Assembly: GCA_028291515.1 (NCBI GenBank) | Contig: JAQGHU010000114.1 | Location: 1-64,000, forward strand | From: Schlesneria sp. | Lineage (GTDB): Bacteria; Planctomycetota; Planctomycetia; Planctomycetales; Planctomycetaceae | Length of the DNA: 64,000 nucleotides | Direction of reading: 5' to 3' | Part shown: positions 19,344-28,433 of the stretch, piece after piece | Layout: each line of letters begins with the position of its first letter | Numbering within the stretch: the first letter of the stretch is position 1 | Notes under the pieces: generated by a model | Database searches by the model: none | Seen by the model: only the letters and a program-made list of their open reading frames with translations | What the model was told of the DNA's origin: nothing | Made by a program: the position numbers and the translations under genes

Positions 19344-19861
19344 GGCGATTGTTGTTGAAGGGCCAAAATCCTACGCCATACGCTGCCGGCTAAATTGTCG
19401 TGTGCATGTAGCAGGGCACTTCAGTACGGTCCACGTAGATTGGTGCAATATCCAGCATCAGTCACGGGAAAAGTAGTGGACTATATTGGAGTTGATTCTC
19501 CCGCGGCGAATTCTGCCGAACATGCCTTCCGGAATGTCTTCGCCAGAATTGCTGATGCTAATGTCGAAGTTGGGGTAATTCTGTTGGTGCTATTCGCGGG
19601 AGGCGGGGTGTCACGACGGACAGTGCGGCATACGTAAAGTGATGACCGGAGCCATCTCAATGTTTGACCCCTCCACACTCCTCCCCAAATCGCAAGCCGC
19701 GCAAGACCGGGGAAACCAGTCGAGTTTTTTCGACACCGGGAATAAGTTGCTTGACAAAACAGACATGCTGTCTACATTGTGTCGGAGTCGGCTATCGAAC
19801 TCATCTGACAATTCTTGTGATTTCATCAACTCATCTTCCCTTTCGGCTTCTGGAGGTCTCC

Positions 19862-21463
19862 GTGATCTTCCTCAAAATCATTGCCTTAGCGTTGGGGTTG
19901 ATCGTTGCTGGCGCCAATAGCGTCTGGGCCGATGAAGAGCCCGCGAATCGGGTGGCCTCGCCGCGGTTGACAACCGACCAGTTGTCGACTTGGATCGACG
20001 AGCAATTTGCCGCCGCCTGGCAGGAATCGAAGATTGTTCCGCCGAACCTCGTTGACGATGCGACGTTCATGCGGCGGACGTTTCTCGATTTAACGGGATC
20101 GATTCCCAGCGTCTCCGAAGCCCGTGATTTTCTGGAATATGCCGGCGAACGGCATCGTGGCGTTCTGGTCGATCGGTTGCTTACCGAGACCCGTCGTCCG
20201 GAAAAGTACGCGGATCGGACCGCTGCGCATTGGGCGACCCTCTGGCGGCGCATGATGGTGCCAGGGAATTCTCCGGAAGCGCAGATGGCGGTGGGGCTCG
20301 AGCCGTGGCTTAAAGAACAGTTCGCGGCCAACGTTCCTTACAACGAATTGGCTCGCAAGCTCATCACGGCCAAGAGCGATGGTCAGCAGATGATGGTGGT
20401 GAACCCCCAATTGGGGGTTCGCAACGGCGGGCCAGCGCTGTTCTTTCAAGCAGTGGGGGGCAAGCCAGAGTTCGCAGCGAGTTCCGTATCACGCGTCTTC
20501 CTGGGCGTTCGCATCGGGTGCGCGGAATGTCACGATCACCCGTTTGCTGCTTGGAAACAGCAGGATTTCTGGGGAATGGCGGCGTTCTTTGCAGGAGTCA
20601 AAAACGGTGTGATCGACGATACGTCATTAGCCAGCATTCGGTCGCCGAACGGTGGTCGGGAGTATGCCGCCGTGTTTCTGGGGGGAGGGGAGGCGAGAAT
20701 TGCGAGTGGAAAGTCGGCGCGAGAGACACTCGCCGACTGGATGGTTGCCGAGAACAACCCGCAATTTGCGGCAACGGTCGTGAACCGCGTCTGGCAGCAC
20801 CTGATCGGCTGTGGGATTACCGATTCTGTTGACGACCTCGACAAGGCTTCACCCGCCGAACGCCGTGTCCTGGATGAATTGGCGAAGAAGTTCGTTGATG
20901 CCGATTTCGATCTGCGATGGTTGATAGCCGGCATCACCAGAAGCCAATTGTATCAGCGAGAGTGCGTGCCGCTGAAAGAGGTCGACAGTGAGCCATCACC
21001 GGGCTTGAGGCCGATTAAGACGCTAGCGCCCGAGCAGGTCTTCAATTCGCTCGAACAGGCCCTGGCGCTGCCGATCGCGCGGGTCGACGGAAGTGCCCGG
21101 TTTAACGGACTGCGAGCTCAATTGATCGCGCGCATGAATGAAGCGGCTTCGAACAGTCCAGACGAGTACCGCGCCGGAATTCCTCAGGCGCTACTCTTGA
21201 TGAACGGACGCTTGACCACCGAAGCGACGGATCTCGAACAGAGCCGGACGCTTCGCGGTGTGCTGGATGCGCCGTTCCTGGATGCCGAAGCAAAGCTCAC
21301 GACGTTGTATCTGGCCACATTCAGTCGGCATCCGCGACCGGAAGAGAAACAGTTCCTGCTGAAGCACATTCAGAAACAGCCCCCTGGAGAACAGCAAAAG
21401 CAGGCGTATGCAGAAATCTTCTGGGGACTGCTGAACAGTCCGGAATTCGTGTTGGAAAAATGA
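19862..21463 (+). CDS. DUF1549/DUF1553 domain-containing secreted protein (planctomycete type)
   Basis: In-frame GTG at 19862 preceded by 'ctggaggtctcc' SD-like sequence, giving signal peptide VIFLKIIALALGLIVAGANSVWA; FAAAWQESKIVPPNLVDDATFMRRTFLDLTGSIPS; FLGVRIGCAECHDHPFAAWKQQDFWGMAAFF; VNRVWQHLIGCGI. Confidence 0.85.
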   Translation: MIFLKIIALALGLIVAGANSVWADEEPANRVASPRLTTDQLSTWIDEQFAAAWQESKIVPPNLVDDATFMRRTFLDLTGSIPSVSEARDFLEYAGERHRGVLVDRLLTETRRPEKYADRTAAHWATLWRRMMVPGNSPEAQMAVGLEPWLKEQFAANVPYNELARKLITAKSDGQQMMVVNPQLGVRNGGPALFFQAVGGKPEFAASSVSRVFLGVRIGCAECHDHPFAAWKQQDFWGMAAFFAGVKNGVIDDTSLASIRSPNGGREYAAVFLGGGEARIASGKSARETLADWMVAENNPQFAATVVNRVWQHLIGCGITDSVDDLDKASPAERRVLDELAKKFVDADFDLRWLIAGITRSQLYQRECVPLKEVDSEPSPGLRPIKTLAPEQVFNSLEQALALPIARVDGSARFNGLRAQLIARMNEAASNSPDEYRAGIPQALLLMNGRLTTEATDLEQSRTLRGVLDAPFLDAEAKLTTLYLATFSRHPRPEEKQFLLKHIQKQPPGEQQKQAYAEIFWGLLNSPEFVLEK

Positions 21464-21544
21464 ATCAAGCCCCCATCTCTTGGCGAGATTGGCTACGGCG
21501 TTGTCGGGCTCTTGTGATTGAGATTTCGCTTTTCGGAGAATGAT

Positions 21545-22867
21545 ATGTTCGACTATTCGCGTCGAGACTTCGTGCGACTCTCCCTTGCCAGCGCCCTTGG
21601 CGTCTCGTATTCCGGGTGGCTGCCTGAACTGGCTCAGGCGGCTAACGCTGCGGAGAAGGGTCGGCACAAATCATTTATTCTACTGTGGATGGCAGGCGGT
21701 CCGTCTCAGACCGATACGTTCGATCTGAAGGTCGGCAATCCCAACGGCGGACCATCCAAGGCGATCGAGACGGCTGTGCCCGGTATTCAGATCAGCGAGC
21801 ATCTACCGGGAGTCGCCAAGCAGATGAAAGATCTTGCGATCATCCGCAGTCTGACGACGCAAGAAGGAGATCACGATCGGGCCACACGCTTGATGCTGAC
21901 GGGGCATCGGCCTGGCCAGGAAGGGGTGAACTATCCGAGCCTCGGTTCACTGTTTGCCAAGGAATTGGGCGACGAAACGAGCGACCTGCCGCACTATATC
22001 AGTGTGTCGCAATTCCGATTCGGAAACGCGGGCGGTCCAGGCTTTCTCGGGCCGAACTATGCACCGTTGGTGGTGTCTGGCGACAGCAGCGATCCAGAAG
22101 CTCGTGCGAACCTGTCGATCGAGAACCTGAAACCTCCGGTCGGGGTCACCAAGGAATCAATGGAACGGCGATTTGAGATTTCCAAGTTCCTTCAGGACGA
22201 CTACACCAATCGGGCGCAGGGGCCATCCACGAAGGCTCACAAATCTAACTTCGATCGCGCGATGCGGATGATCGCCTCCAATGCGAAAGGGGCATTCAAA
22301 CTCGATGAAGAACCGGCGGCACTGCGAGACAAGTATGGTCGCAGCCAGTTCGGACAAGGTTGCCTGTTGGCTCGCCGGTTGGTCGAACGCGGCGTGTCAT
22401 TCGTGGAAGTGGCACTGAACGGTTGGGATACGCACGCCGACAACTTCGCTCAGGTGAAGCGGCTTAGCGAAACGCTCGATCCGGCTTGGTCAACGCTGAT
22501 GTCCGATCTTCGCGAACGCGGGTTGCTCGAATCGACTCTGATCGTCTGGATGGGCGAGTTCGGCCGGACTCCGAAGATTAACGCAACGACCGGCAGGGAT
22601 CATTTTCCGCTGGCCTGGTCCACGGTGCTCGGCGGCGGGGGGATCAAGGGAGGCCAGGTGATCGGGAACACCGGTGACACGGGCATGGAAGTGAAGGACC
22701 GGCCCGTCAAGATCGCCGACTTGTACGCGACGATGTGCGCGGGAATTGGCGTCAACCCCGAGCACGAAAACATCTCACCTGAAGGCCGACCGATTCCGTT
22801 GGTCGAACGAGGTGGCAAGGCCGTCGAGGAACTTGTCGTCGCACCCGCAGCGAAACATCAAACATAG
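21545..22867 (+). CDS. DUF1501 domain-containing protein with twin-arginine-like signal
   Basis: MFDYSRRDFVRLSLASALGVSYSGWLPELAQAA; SFILLWMAGGPSQTDTFDLK; VEVALNGWDTHADNF; LIVWMGEFGRTPKIN; DHFPLAWSTVLGGGGIKGGQVIG. Confidence 0.88.
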   Translation: MFDYSRRDFVRLSLASALGVSYSGWLPELAQAANAAEKGRHKSFILLWMAGGPSQTDTFDLKVGNPNGGPSKAIETAVPGIQISEHLPGVAKQMKDLAIIRSLTTQEGDHDRATRLMLTGHRPGQEGVNYPSLGSLFAKELGDETSDLPHYISVSQFRFGNAGGPGFLGPNYAPLVVSGDSSDPEARANLSIENLKPPVGVTKESMERRFEISKFLQDDYTNRAQGPSTKAHKSNFDRAMRMIASNAKGAFKLDEEPAALRDKYGRSQFGQGCLLARRLVERGVSFVEVALNGWDTHADNFAQVKRLSETLDPAWSTLMSDLRERGLLESTLIVWMGEFGRTPKINATTGRDHFPLAWSTVLGGGGIKGGQVIGNTGDTGMEVKDRPVKIADLYATMCAGIGVNPEHENISPEGRPIPLVERGGKAVEELVVAPAAKHQT

Positions 22868-22935
22868 AGATCCCAAGCTCGAGATTCGAGTCACAAAAAC
22901 GCTACGACCACTGTCCTAGTATTGCACGTTTTCCG

Positions 22936-24711
22936 ATGACATATTCTTACAACACTCTCCGACTATCGATTGCGGAATCGGCCAGGCCGATCTCCTGGAA
23001 ATCGATCTTTTGGAGGTTGAGGCTTCTCTGTTTGGCACTTGCCATCAGCGTCCTTGCATCCGGTTTGGTTCAGGCGGATGAACCGGCCACTAGTTCCGAA
23101 GTTCGCGACGTGATGTTCATGCTCGATAGCGGCCCCGTGCATTTGAGAATTCATGTTTCGGTCGGTGGCGTGTCTCCGCAGAACGCTCGGCGGGCTAGTT
23201 TGGATCGGCTGTTGAAAACGCTTGATACGAACGGCGACGGCAAACTGTCGCGGGAAGAGGCCGAGCGCACTCCGCTATTCCGCGAAAAACAGCGTCCGAA
23301 GGCAGAAGCATTTCTGAAAGAAATCGGGGCGACGCCAGCGTTTTCTCGACGCGATATGGAACAGAGGTTCGAGCGATTCGGCGGCGAGACGATCGTCTAT
23401 CGCCAAAACGACACCACTTCTGCCAGCGACGATGCCATCTTCAAATTGCTCGACGCGAACCAGGACGGCGTCGTGGATTTGGCGGAGATGCAGAACTCGG
23501 TGGATCTGCTGCTGGCGAAGGACTTTGATGACGATGAATGCGTGACACTCGACGAATTTTCACCTCCCCCTGCCACACTGCTACAACCGCAAGCCGTGGC
23601 ATCAACACAACCTCGCCCCCAGGCCGCGGAGGAGCTGTTGCGTGATACCAATCAGACTCTGCTGCCTGCACAGCTCTTGCAGAAGTACGATAAGAATCGT
23701 GATCACAAGCTTTCCGCAGCGGAATTGGACTGGTCAAAAGAGGCGATCACCACCTGCGATACCGACAAGGATGGACAGCTCAGTTTGAAAGAGCTGGCGG
23801 GCGTGAAGAATTCGCCGGTCGCAATTGAACTGGCCGCAGATGTGATTCATCGGGACGGACAGCCAATGCTGCGAATGCTTGGGTCAACCGGCGACTTAGC
23901 AGATGGTGACAATGTTCCCGAGCATGCCACAATCAGCTTGCAAAGCGGTCTATTTACTTTCTCGTCACGCGATGTCGATCCCTTCGAGGAATCGATGACG
24001 GTTGCTTTGCGGATCTTCAATGAGCTGGATGCCGACAAAAACGGATATCTCGATCGCGACGAGACGATGCTCCGCGAACGGTTCGGCCGCGGCCTGTTCG
24101 ATCAGATCGATGCCGACGGAGATGGCAAGATTTTCGGGGAGGAGATGAAAGAGTTCATTCGTGCTCGCGGCGAACCGGTCGCGATGACTTGCCAGATCAC
24201 TGTCTACGATGACGGGGCCGGATTCTTCTCGACGCTTGATTCCAACGGAGACCGTCGGATTTCAATGCGCGAGATGCGATATGCCGACAAGACGCTCGCG
24301 CGAATGGAACGAGATGACAAACCGGGGCTTTCCGTGTCAGAACCAACTCGGCGTTTCCGTATCGAATTTAGGCGCGGGGTTTTCAATCCATTCGGCAATC
24401 AGGAACGTCGAGTGAATCCGCAGATGCCGACGGCTCAAGTCGACACCATCAAACCACGGGCCGTGGGGCCGATCTGGTTTCAACGGTGGGATCGCAACAA
24501 CGATGGTGACATCACTTGGCGCGAGTTTCTTGGTCCGCGAGATGCCTTTGAACAACTCGACGCCGACCGCGATGACTTGATCGACCCGAAAGAAGCGGAA
24601 GCGGCCAGAGAAGCAACGGCCAGCAATCGACCTGTGAAACCCGCAACCGATTCAACCGGTCGCGATCCAAAATCAGTACCTGTCAGCTCGGAAATCGTTC
24701 CGGAACAGTAG
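22936..24711 (+). CDS. Multi-EF-hand secreted protein (about ten EF-hand-like loops)
   Basis: Loops: DTNGDGKLSREE, DANQDGVVDLAE, DFDDDECVTLDE, DKNRDHKLSAAE, DTDKDGQLSLKE, DADKNGYLDRDE, DADGDGKIFGEE, DSNGDRRISMRE, DRNNDGDITWRE, DADRDDLIDPKE. Confidence 0.88.
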   Translation: MTYSYNTLRLSIAESARPISWKSIFWRLRLLCLALAISVLASGLVQADEPATSSEVRDVMFMLDSGPVHLRIHVSVGGVSPQNARRASLDRLLKTLDTNGDGKLSREEAERTPLFREKQRPKAEAFLKEIGATPAFSRRDMEQRFERFGGETIVYRQNDTTSASDDAIFKLLDANQDGVVDLAEMQNSVDLLLAKDFDDDECVTLDEFSPPPATLLQPQAVASTQPRPQAAEELLRDTNQTLLPAQLLQKYDKNRDHKLSAAELDWSKEAITTCDTDKDGQLSLKELAGVKNSPVAIELAADVIHRDGQPMLRMLGSTGDLADGDNVPEHATISLQSGLFTFSSRDVDPFEESMTVALRIFNELDADKNGYLDRDETMLRERFGRGLFDQIDADGDGKIFGEEMKEFIRARGEPVAMTCQITVYDDGAGFFSTLDSNGDRRISMREMRYADKTLARMERDDKPGLSVSEPTRRFRIEFRRGVFNPFGNQERRVNPQMPTAQVDTIKPRAVGPIWFQRWDRNNDGDITWREFLGPRDAFEQLDADRDDLIDPKEAEAAREATASNRPVKPATDSTGRDPKSVPVSSEIVPEQ

Positions 24712-24789
24712 TCGCCAACACCACAATAAAGTTACCTGCAGCATCACCTCCATTGACTTCAATCGCCAGTAACCAGACGGATAGCAACG

Positions 24790-25821
24790 ATGCCAACCCC
24801 ACCTTTGAATGATGATGCCGCCGCGGTCACGCGACTGCGAGAGGCTCGGACCAAGATCAAGCACGAACTGGCCAAGATCGTCGTCGGCCAGGACGAAATC
24901 ATTGATTCGCTATTGATCGGGATGTTGTGTCGCGGTCACATCCTGCTGCACGGCGTGCCGGGGTTGGGCAAGACCTTGATGGCTCGCACGCTGGCGAGGA
25001 CTCTACAAATGGAGTTTCGTCGCATTCAATTCACTCCCGACTTGATGCCGGCCGACATTACGGGCACGGATGTCATGGAAGAGGACCATGCGACCGGCAA
25101 ACACAAGGTTTCGTTCTTGCCGGGACCGGTCTTCACCAACTTTCTGCTGGCGGACGAAATCAACCGCACGCCTCCAAAGACCCAGGCGGCGCTGTTGCAG
25201 GCGATGCAGGAAGCGGAGATTTCAGTCGGACGCGAGACGTACAAACTGAAACCGCCGTTCTTCGTTGTCGCGACCCAGAACCCGATTGAGATGGAGGGGA
25301 CATACCCGCTGCCAGAGGCGCAACTCGACCGCTTCATGTTCAATTTGAAGATCAAATACCCCTCGGTCGACGAAGAGGTGCAGATCATTAAAGGGACGAC
25401 AAGTATTACCACCGCCAGCGCCGATGCGGTATTGCAAGCCGAAGAGGTGCTGCGTTTGCAAGAGTTGGTTCGCGGCGTCCCCGTCGCCGACAGCGTTGTG
25501 CGTTACGCCGCACGGCTTGTGGCAGCGACTCGACCAGTAATGGCGGGTAAAGACACCGGTGCGAAATCCCTCGACGCAATTCACAAGTACATATCATATG
25601 GAGCCAGCCCGCGAGCATCGCAGTTCCTGGTGCTAGGCTCGAAAGCGCGGGCCATCCTGTCTGGCAGATACCACGTGGATTTCGACGACATCAAAGCGGT
25701 GGCTCATCCAGTTCTACGTCATCGGCTCGTTCTGAACTTTCATGCGAGGGCTGACAACATCGATTCCGATGTCCTTGTCAATCGTCTCCTGGAAGCAGTT
25801 CCGACCGAGGAGCGAAAATGA
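24790..25821 (+). CDS. MoxR-family AAA+ ATPase
   Basis: VVGQDEIIDSLLIGMLCRGHILLHGVPGLGKTLMARTLA; RIQFTPDLMPADITGTDVMEE; NRTPPKTQAALLQAMQE; ATQNPIEMEGTYPLPEAQLDRFMF. Confidence 0.95.
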   Translation: MPTPPLNDDAAAVTRLREARTKIKHELAKIVVGQDEIIDSLLIGMLCRGHILLHGVPGLGKTLMARTLARTLQMEFRRIQFTPDLMPADITGTDVMEEDHATGKHKVSFLPGPVFTNFLLADEINRTPPKTQAALLQAMQEAEISVGRETYKLKPPFFVVATQNPIEMEGTYPLPEAQLDRFMFNLKIKYPSVDEEVQIIKGTTSITTASADAVLQAEEVLRLQELVRGVPVADSVVRYAARLVAATRPVMAGKDTGAKSLDAIHKYISYGASPRASQFLVLGSKARAILSGRYHVDFDDIKAVAHPVLRHRLVLNFHARADNIDSDVLVNRLLEAVPTEERK

Positions 25822-26624
25822 TGTATCGCACAGGTCCATTGATTGCGTTTTGCCTGATTGGTTCGCTGCTGGCCGCAGACGACACGGAAACGACTGCGCG
25901 ACAGACGCGACTGGCGGCCATGCGACAGCGTGCCGAGGCCTTGAAACTGAAGGTTAGCGGGAAGCCCGAACTGCGGCGTGTCGAAAAGGAACCGTTGTTC
26001 CGATACAGTGACCCGACCAGGACCACGACCGACGGGACTTTGTGGCTGTGGACTGAGGCTGGGCGACCGCTTGCGGCGGCCTGTCTGTTCAACGATACGC
26101 GGGAAGGATTTCAGTGGAACTATGAATGTGTCTCACTGAGTGACTCGGCGCTGTTCCTGGATGGCCGACCCGGCTGGAACTGGCGACCGGTCTCGAAACC
26201 ACGCCACTGGATTCGCGTGACTGATCCGGAACCGGCGCGTTCGGAGGCGGCGCGGTTGCTTCAGATGAAAGCACTGCTGGTGCAGTTTCACGCGGACGCA
26301 GACGAAGATGGCAACGTCTCACAGCTAAGGTTGTTACCTCGGCAAGTTCTTCGCTACCGAAGTCCCGATGACAAAATCGAAGATGGAGCGATGTTTCTGT
26401 TCGTATCCGGAACTAATCCGGAAGTGCTCGTTCAAGTCGAAGCCATGACGGATGCTAATCGTGGTTGGCGAATCAGCTTCGCGCGAATGGCTGCGTCGCG
26501 GCTAAAAATCACTTCCGACGACAAGACAGTGTGGGAAGCCGAACGAATCCGCGAATGGAATCCTCAACACGAATACTTCTCGCATTATGGCTCGGATCGC
26601 GGCGAGCTTGACCAGGACAAGTAA
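25818..26624 (+). CDS. Uncharacterised secreted family, paralog 1 of 8
   Basis: Signal peptide; EPLFRYSDPTRTTTDGTLWLWTEAGRPLAAA...; ARLLQMKALLVQFHA; LRLLPRQVLRYRSPDDKIEDGAMFLFVSGTNPEVLVQVEA; overlaps the MoxR stop (ATGA). Confidence 0.8.
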   Translation: MMYRTGPLIAFCLIGSLLAADDTETTARQTRLAAMRQRAEALKLKVSGKPELRRVEKEPLFRYSDPTRTTTDGTLWLWTEAGRPLAAACLFNDTREGFQWNYECVSLSDSALFLDGRPGWNWRPVSKPRHWIRVTDPEPARSEAARLLQMKALLVQFHADADEDGNVSQLRLLPRQVLRYRSPDDKIEDGAMFLFVSGTNPEVLVQVEAMTDANRGWRISFARMAASRLKITSDDKTVWEAERIREWNPQHEYFSHYGSDRGELDQDK

Positions 26625-26667
26625 CGACCATTCGATAACGTGCGCGTCGCACAATTGAGATTTCACC

Positions 26668-27555
26668 GTGACAACCAAGACCCTCGTCGATCCCGCGTTC
26701 TTCAGCCGACTCGACAACCTCGAGTTGCGGGCGCGCGGGATCGTGGAAGGTTTTCTACACGGGTTACACCGCAGTCCGTTTGTCGGGTTCAGCGTCGAGT
26801 TTGCCTCCCATCGCGAATACGCGCAGGGAGATGATCTACGGCATGTGAATTGGAAGTTGTACGCTCGAACGAAGCGGCTTTATGTCAAAGAGTTCGATGC
26901 CGAGACCAATATGAATCTGCATCTGCTGGTCGATATCAGCGGATCAATGGAGTGTGCGAACAAGGGTCACAGCAAACTGTCGTATGCGACTACCCTCGCC
27001 GCGGCGCTGGCACATTTGGCACTGAAGCAGCACGACGCAGTCGGGTTAACGTTATTCGCCGATGAAGTCGTCGCGCATCTGGAACCACGAGCGAAGCCGC
27101 ACCAGTTGGATGAGATTCTGGCCGCGATTTCAACGACGAAGGCTCGACCAAAATCGGATGCCTCGCGGGCGCTGCACCAGGCAGCGGAATTGTGTCAGCA
27201 TCGCGGCATGGTCGTCGTGATCAGCGACTTCTTCGACGACAGAGAAGCGATCACTCGCGGATTCGATCAGCTTCGATATCGGCAGCACGAAGTTCTCGCG
27301 TTTCAAATCTGGGATCCTTGGGAGAGGAACTTACCTCTCGATGGAAACATCTGTTTCAGCGACATGGAAACGCGCGAAGAAATTACCACGCATGCTGATG
27401 GCATCCGCGAGAAGTACCTTGTCGCCATCGACGAATGGCGATCGGAACTCGCTCGCGATTGTCTGAAGCGCGGAATCGACCGGGTCGAGATGACGACTGA
27501 CGATCCGCTCGACAAAGCGCTACTGGATTATCTGGTTCACAGAACAAAAGTTTGA
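26668..27555 (+). CDS. DUF58 domain-containing protein
   Basis: GFLHGLHRSPFVGFSVEFASHREYAQGDDLRHVNWKLYARTKRLYVKEFDAETNMNLHLLVDISGSM. Confidence 0.93.
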   Translation: MTTKTLVDPAFFSRLDNLELRARGIVEGFLHGLHRSPFVGFSVEFASHREYAQGDDLRHVNWKLYARTKRLYVKEFDAETNMNLHLLVDISGSMECANKGHSKLSYATTLAAALAHLALKQHDAVGLTLFADEVVAHLEPRAKPHQLDEILAAISTTKARPKSDASRALHQAAELCQHRGMVVVISDFFDDREAITRGFDQLRYRQHEVLAFQIWDPWERNLPLDGNICFSDMETREEITTHADGIREKYLVAIDEWRSELARDCLKRGIDRVEMTTDDPLDKALLDYLVHRTKV

Positions 27556-27642
27556 GAAGGGAAATCCGAGAAACCGAAGCTCCGAGCTGCGAGAGCCCAC
27601 ATCCGGGTAAGTCAACATCCTGAATACAGAGTTAGACGAGCA

Positions 27643-28428
27643 ATGTCCGGCATTTCGATTTTCATCACGCTGACTTTGATCGGCCAGGCAGCAGCCGAAG
27701 CCCCGGCGGTGGTTGCTTTGAATAGCGAAGCGTCGCTGAAGCTGCTGCAACAGCGAGTCGAGACGACGCAAGTCCGCCTGACGAAGGACCCTGATGTCAA
27801 CATGAAGATCGTGACGACTCCGGTGTTCCGATACAGCGATGAGTTGCGGCAAATTGAGGATGCCGGGTTGTGGCTATGGACAGACCGGGGGCGTCCCGCG
27901 GCGGTGATGAAAGTGGAACGATATAAACTGGGACTTCATCCACGTCAGTGGCTCTATTGTTTCGTATCGCTGTCGCCGGAACTCATTTCGGCAGAATGGC
28001 CTAACGAGCGGAAGTATCAAGCTCGCCAGCCGGGAGTCGTTTGGAAATCGTTTGACGATGTGCCGAAGGAAACTCGCCCTGCCCGATTGATTCAAATGCG
28101 TGAAATTGCTCGCCGGTTTTCAGCGGAGATCATCGATTTCAAAGACGTGCCGCGTCAGATGCGGATGCTCGCCCGCCCCCTCTATCGCTACGAGGACGGT
28201 GTCAACGGGGATGGTTGCCTGTTCGGATTTACCGGCACCGGTACAAACCCGGACCTCTTGCTGATGTTGGACAGTGACGCTGATGGGAATTGGCAGTATG
28301 GCCTGACGACATTGACCGCCGAAGGATTGCGAGTTCGGCTGAATGAGAAACTTGTGTGGGAAGTGCCTCACACCGGTGACAAGGGAACCGAGTTCCCCAA
28401 CTGGACCTATTTCCTTCCGAATAATTGA
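27643..28428 (+). CDS. Uncharacterised secreted family, paralog 2 of 8
   Basis: TPVFRYSDELRQIEDAGLWLWTDRGRPAAVM...; ARLIQMREIARRFSAE; MLARPLYRYEDGVNGDGCLFGFTGTGTNPDLLLML; LVWEVPH. Confidence 0.8.
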   Translation: MSGISIFITLTLIGQAAAEAPAVVALNSEASLKLLQQRVETTQVRLTKDPDVNMKIVTTPVFRYSDELRQIEDAGLWLWTDRGRPAAVMKVERYKLGLHPRQWLYCFVSLSPELISAEWPNERKYQARQPGVVWKSFDDVPKETRPARLIQMREIARRFSAEIIDFKDVPRQMRMLARPLYRYEDGVNGDGCLFGFTGTGTNPDLLLMLDSDADGNWQYGLTTLTAEGLRVRLNEKLVWEVPHTGDKGTEFPNWTYFLPNN

Positions 28429-28433
28429 CTTAC

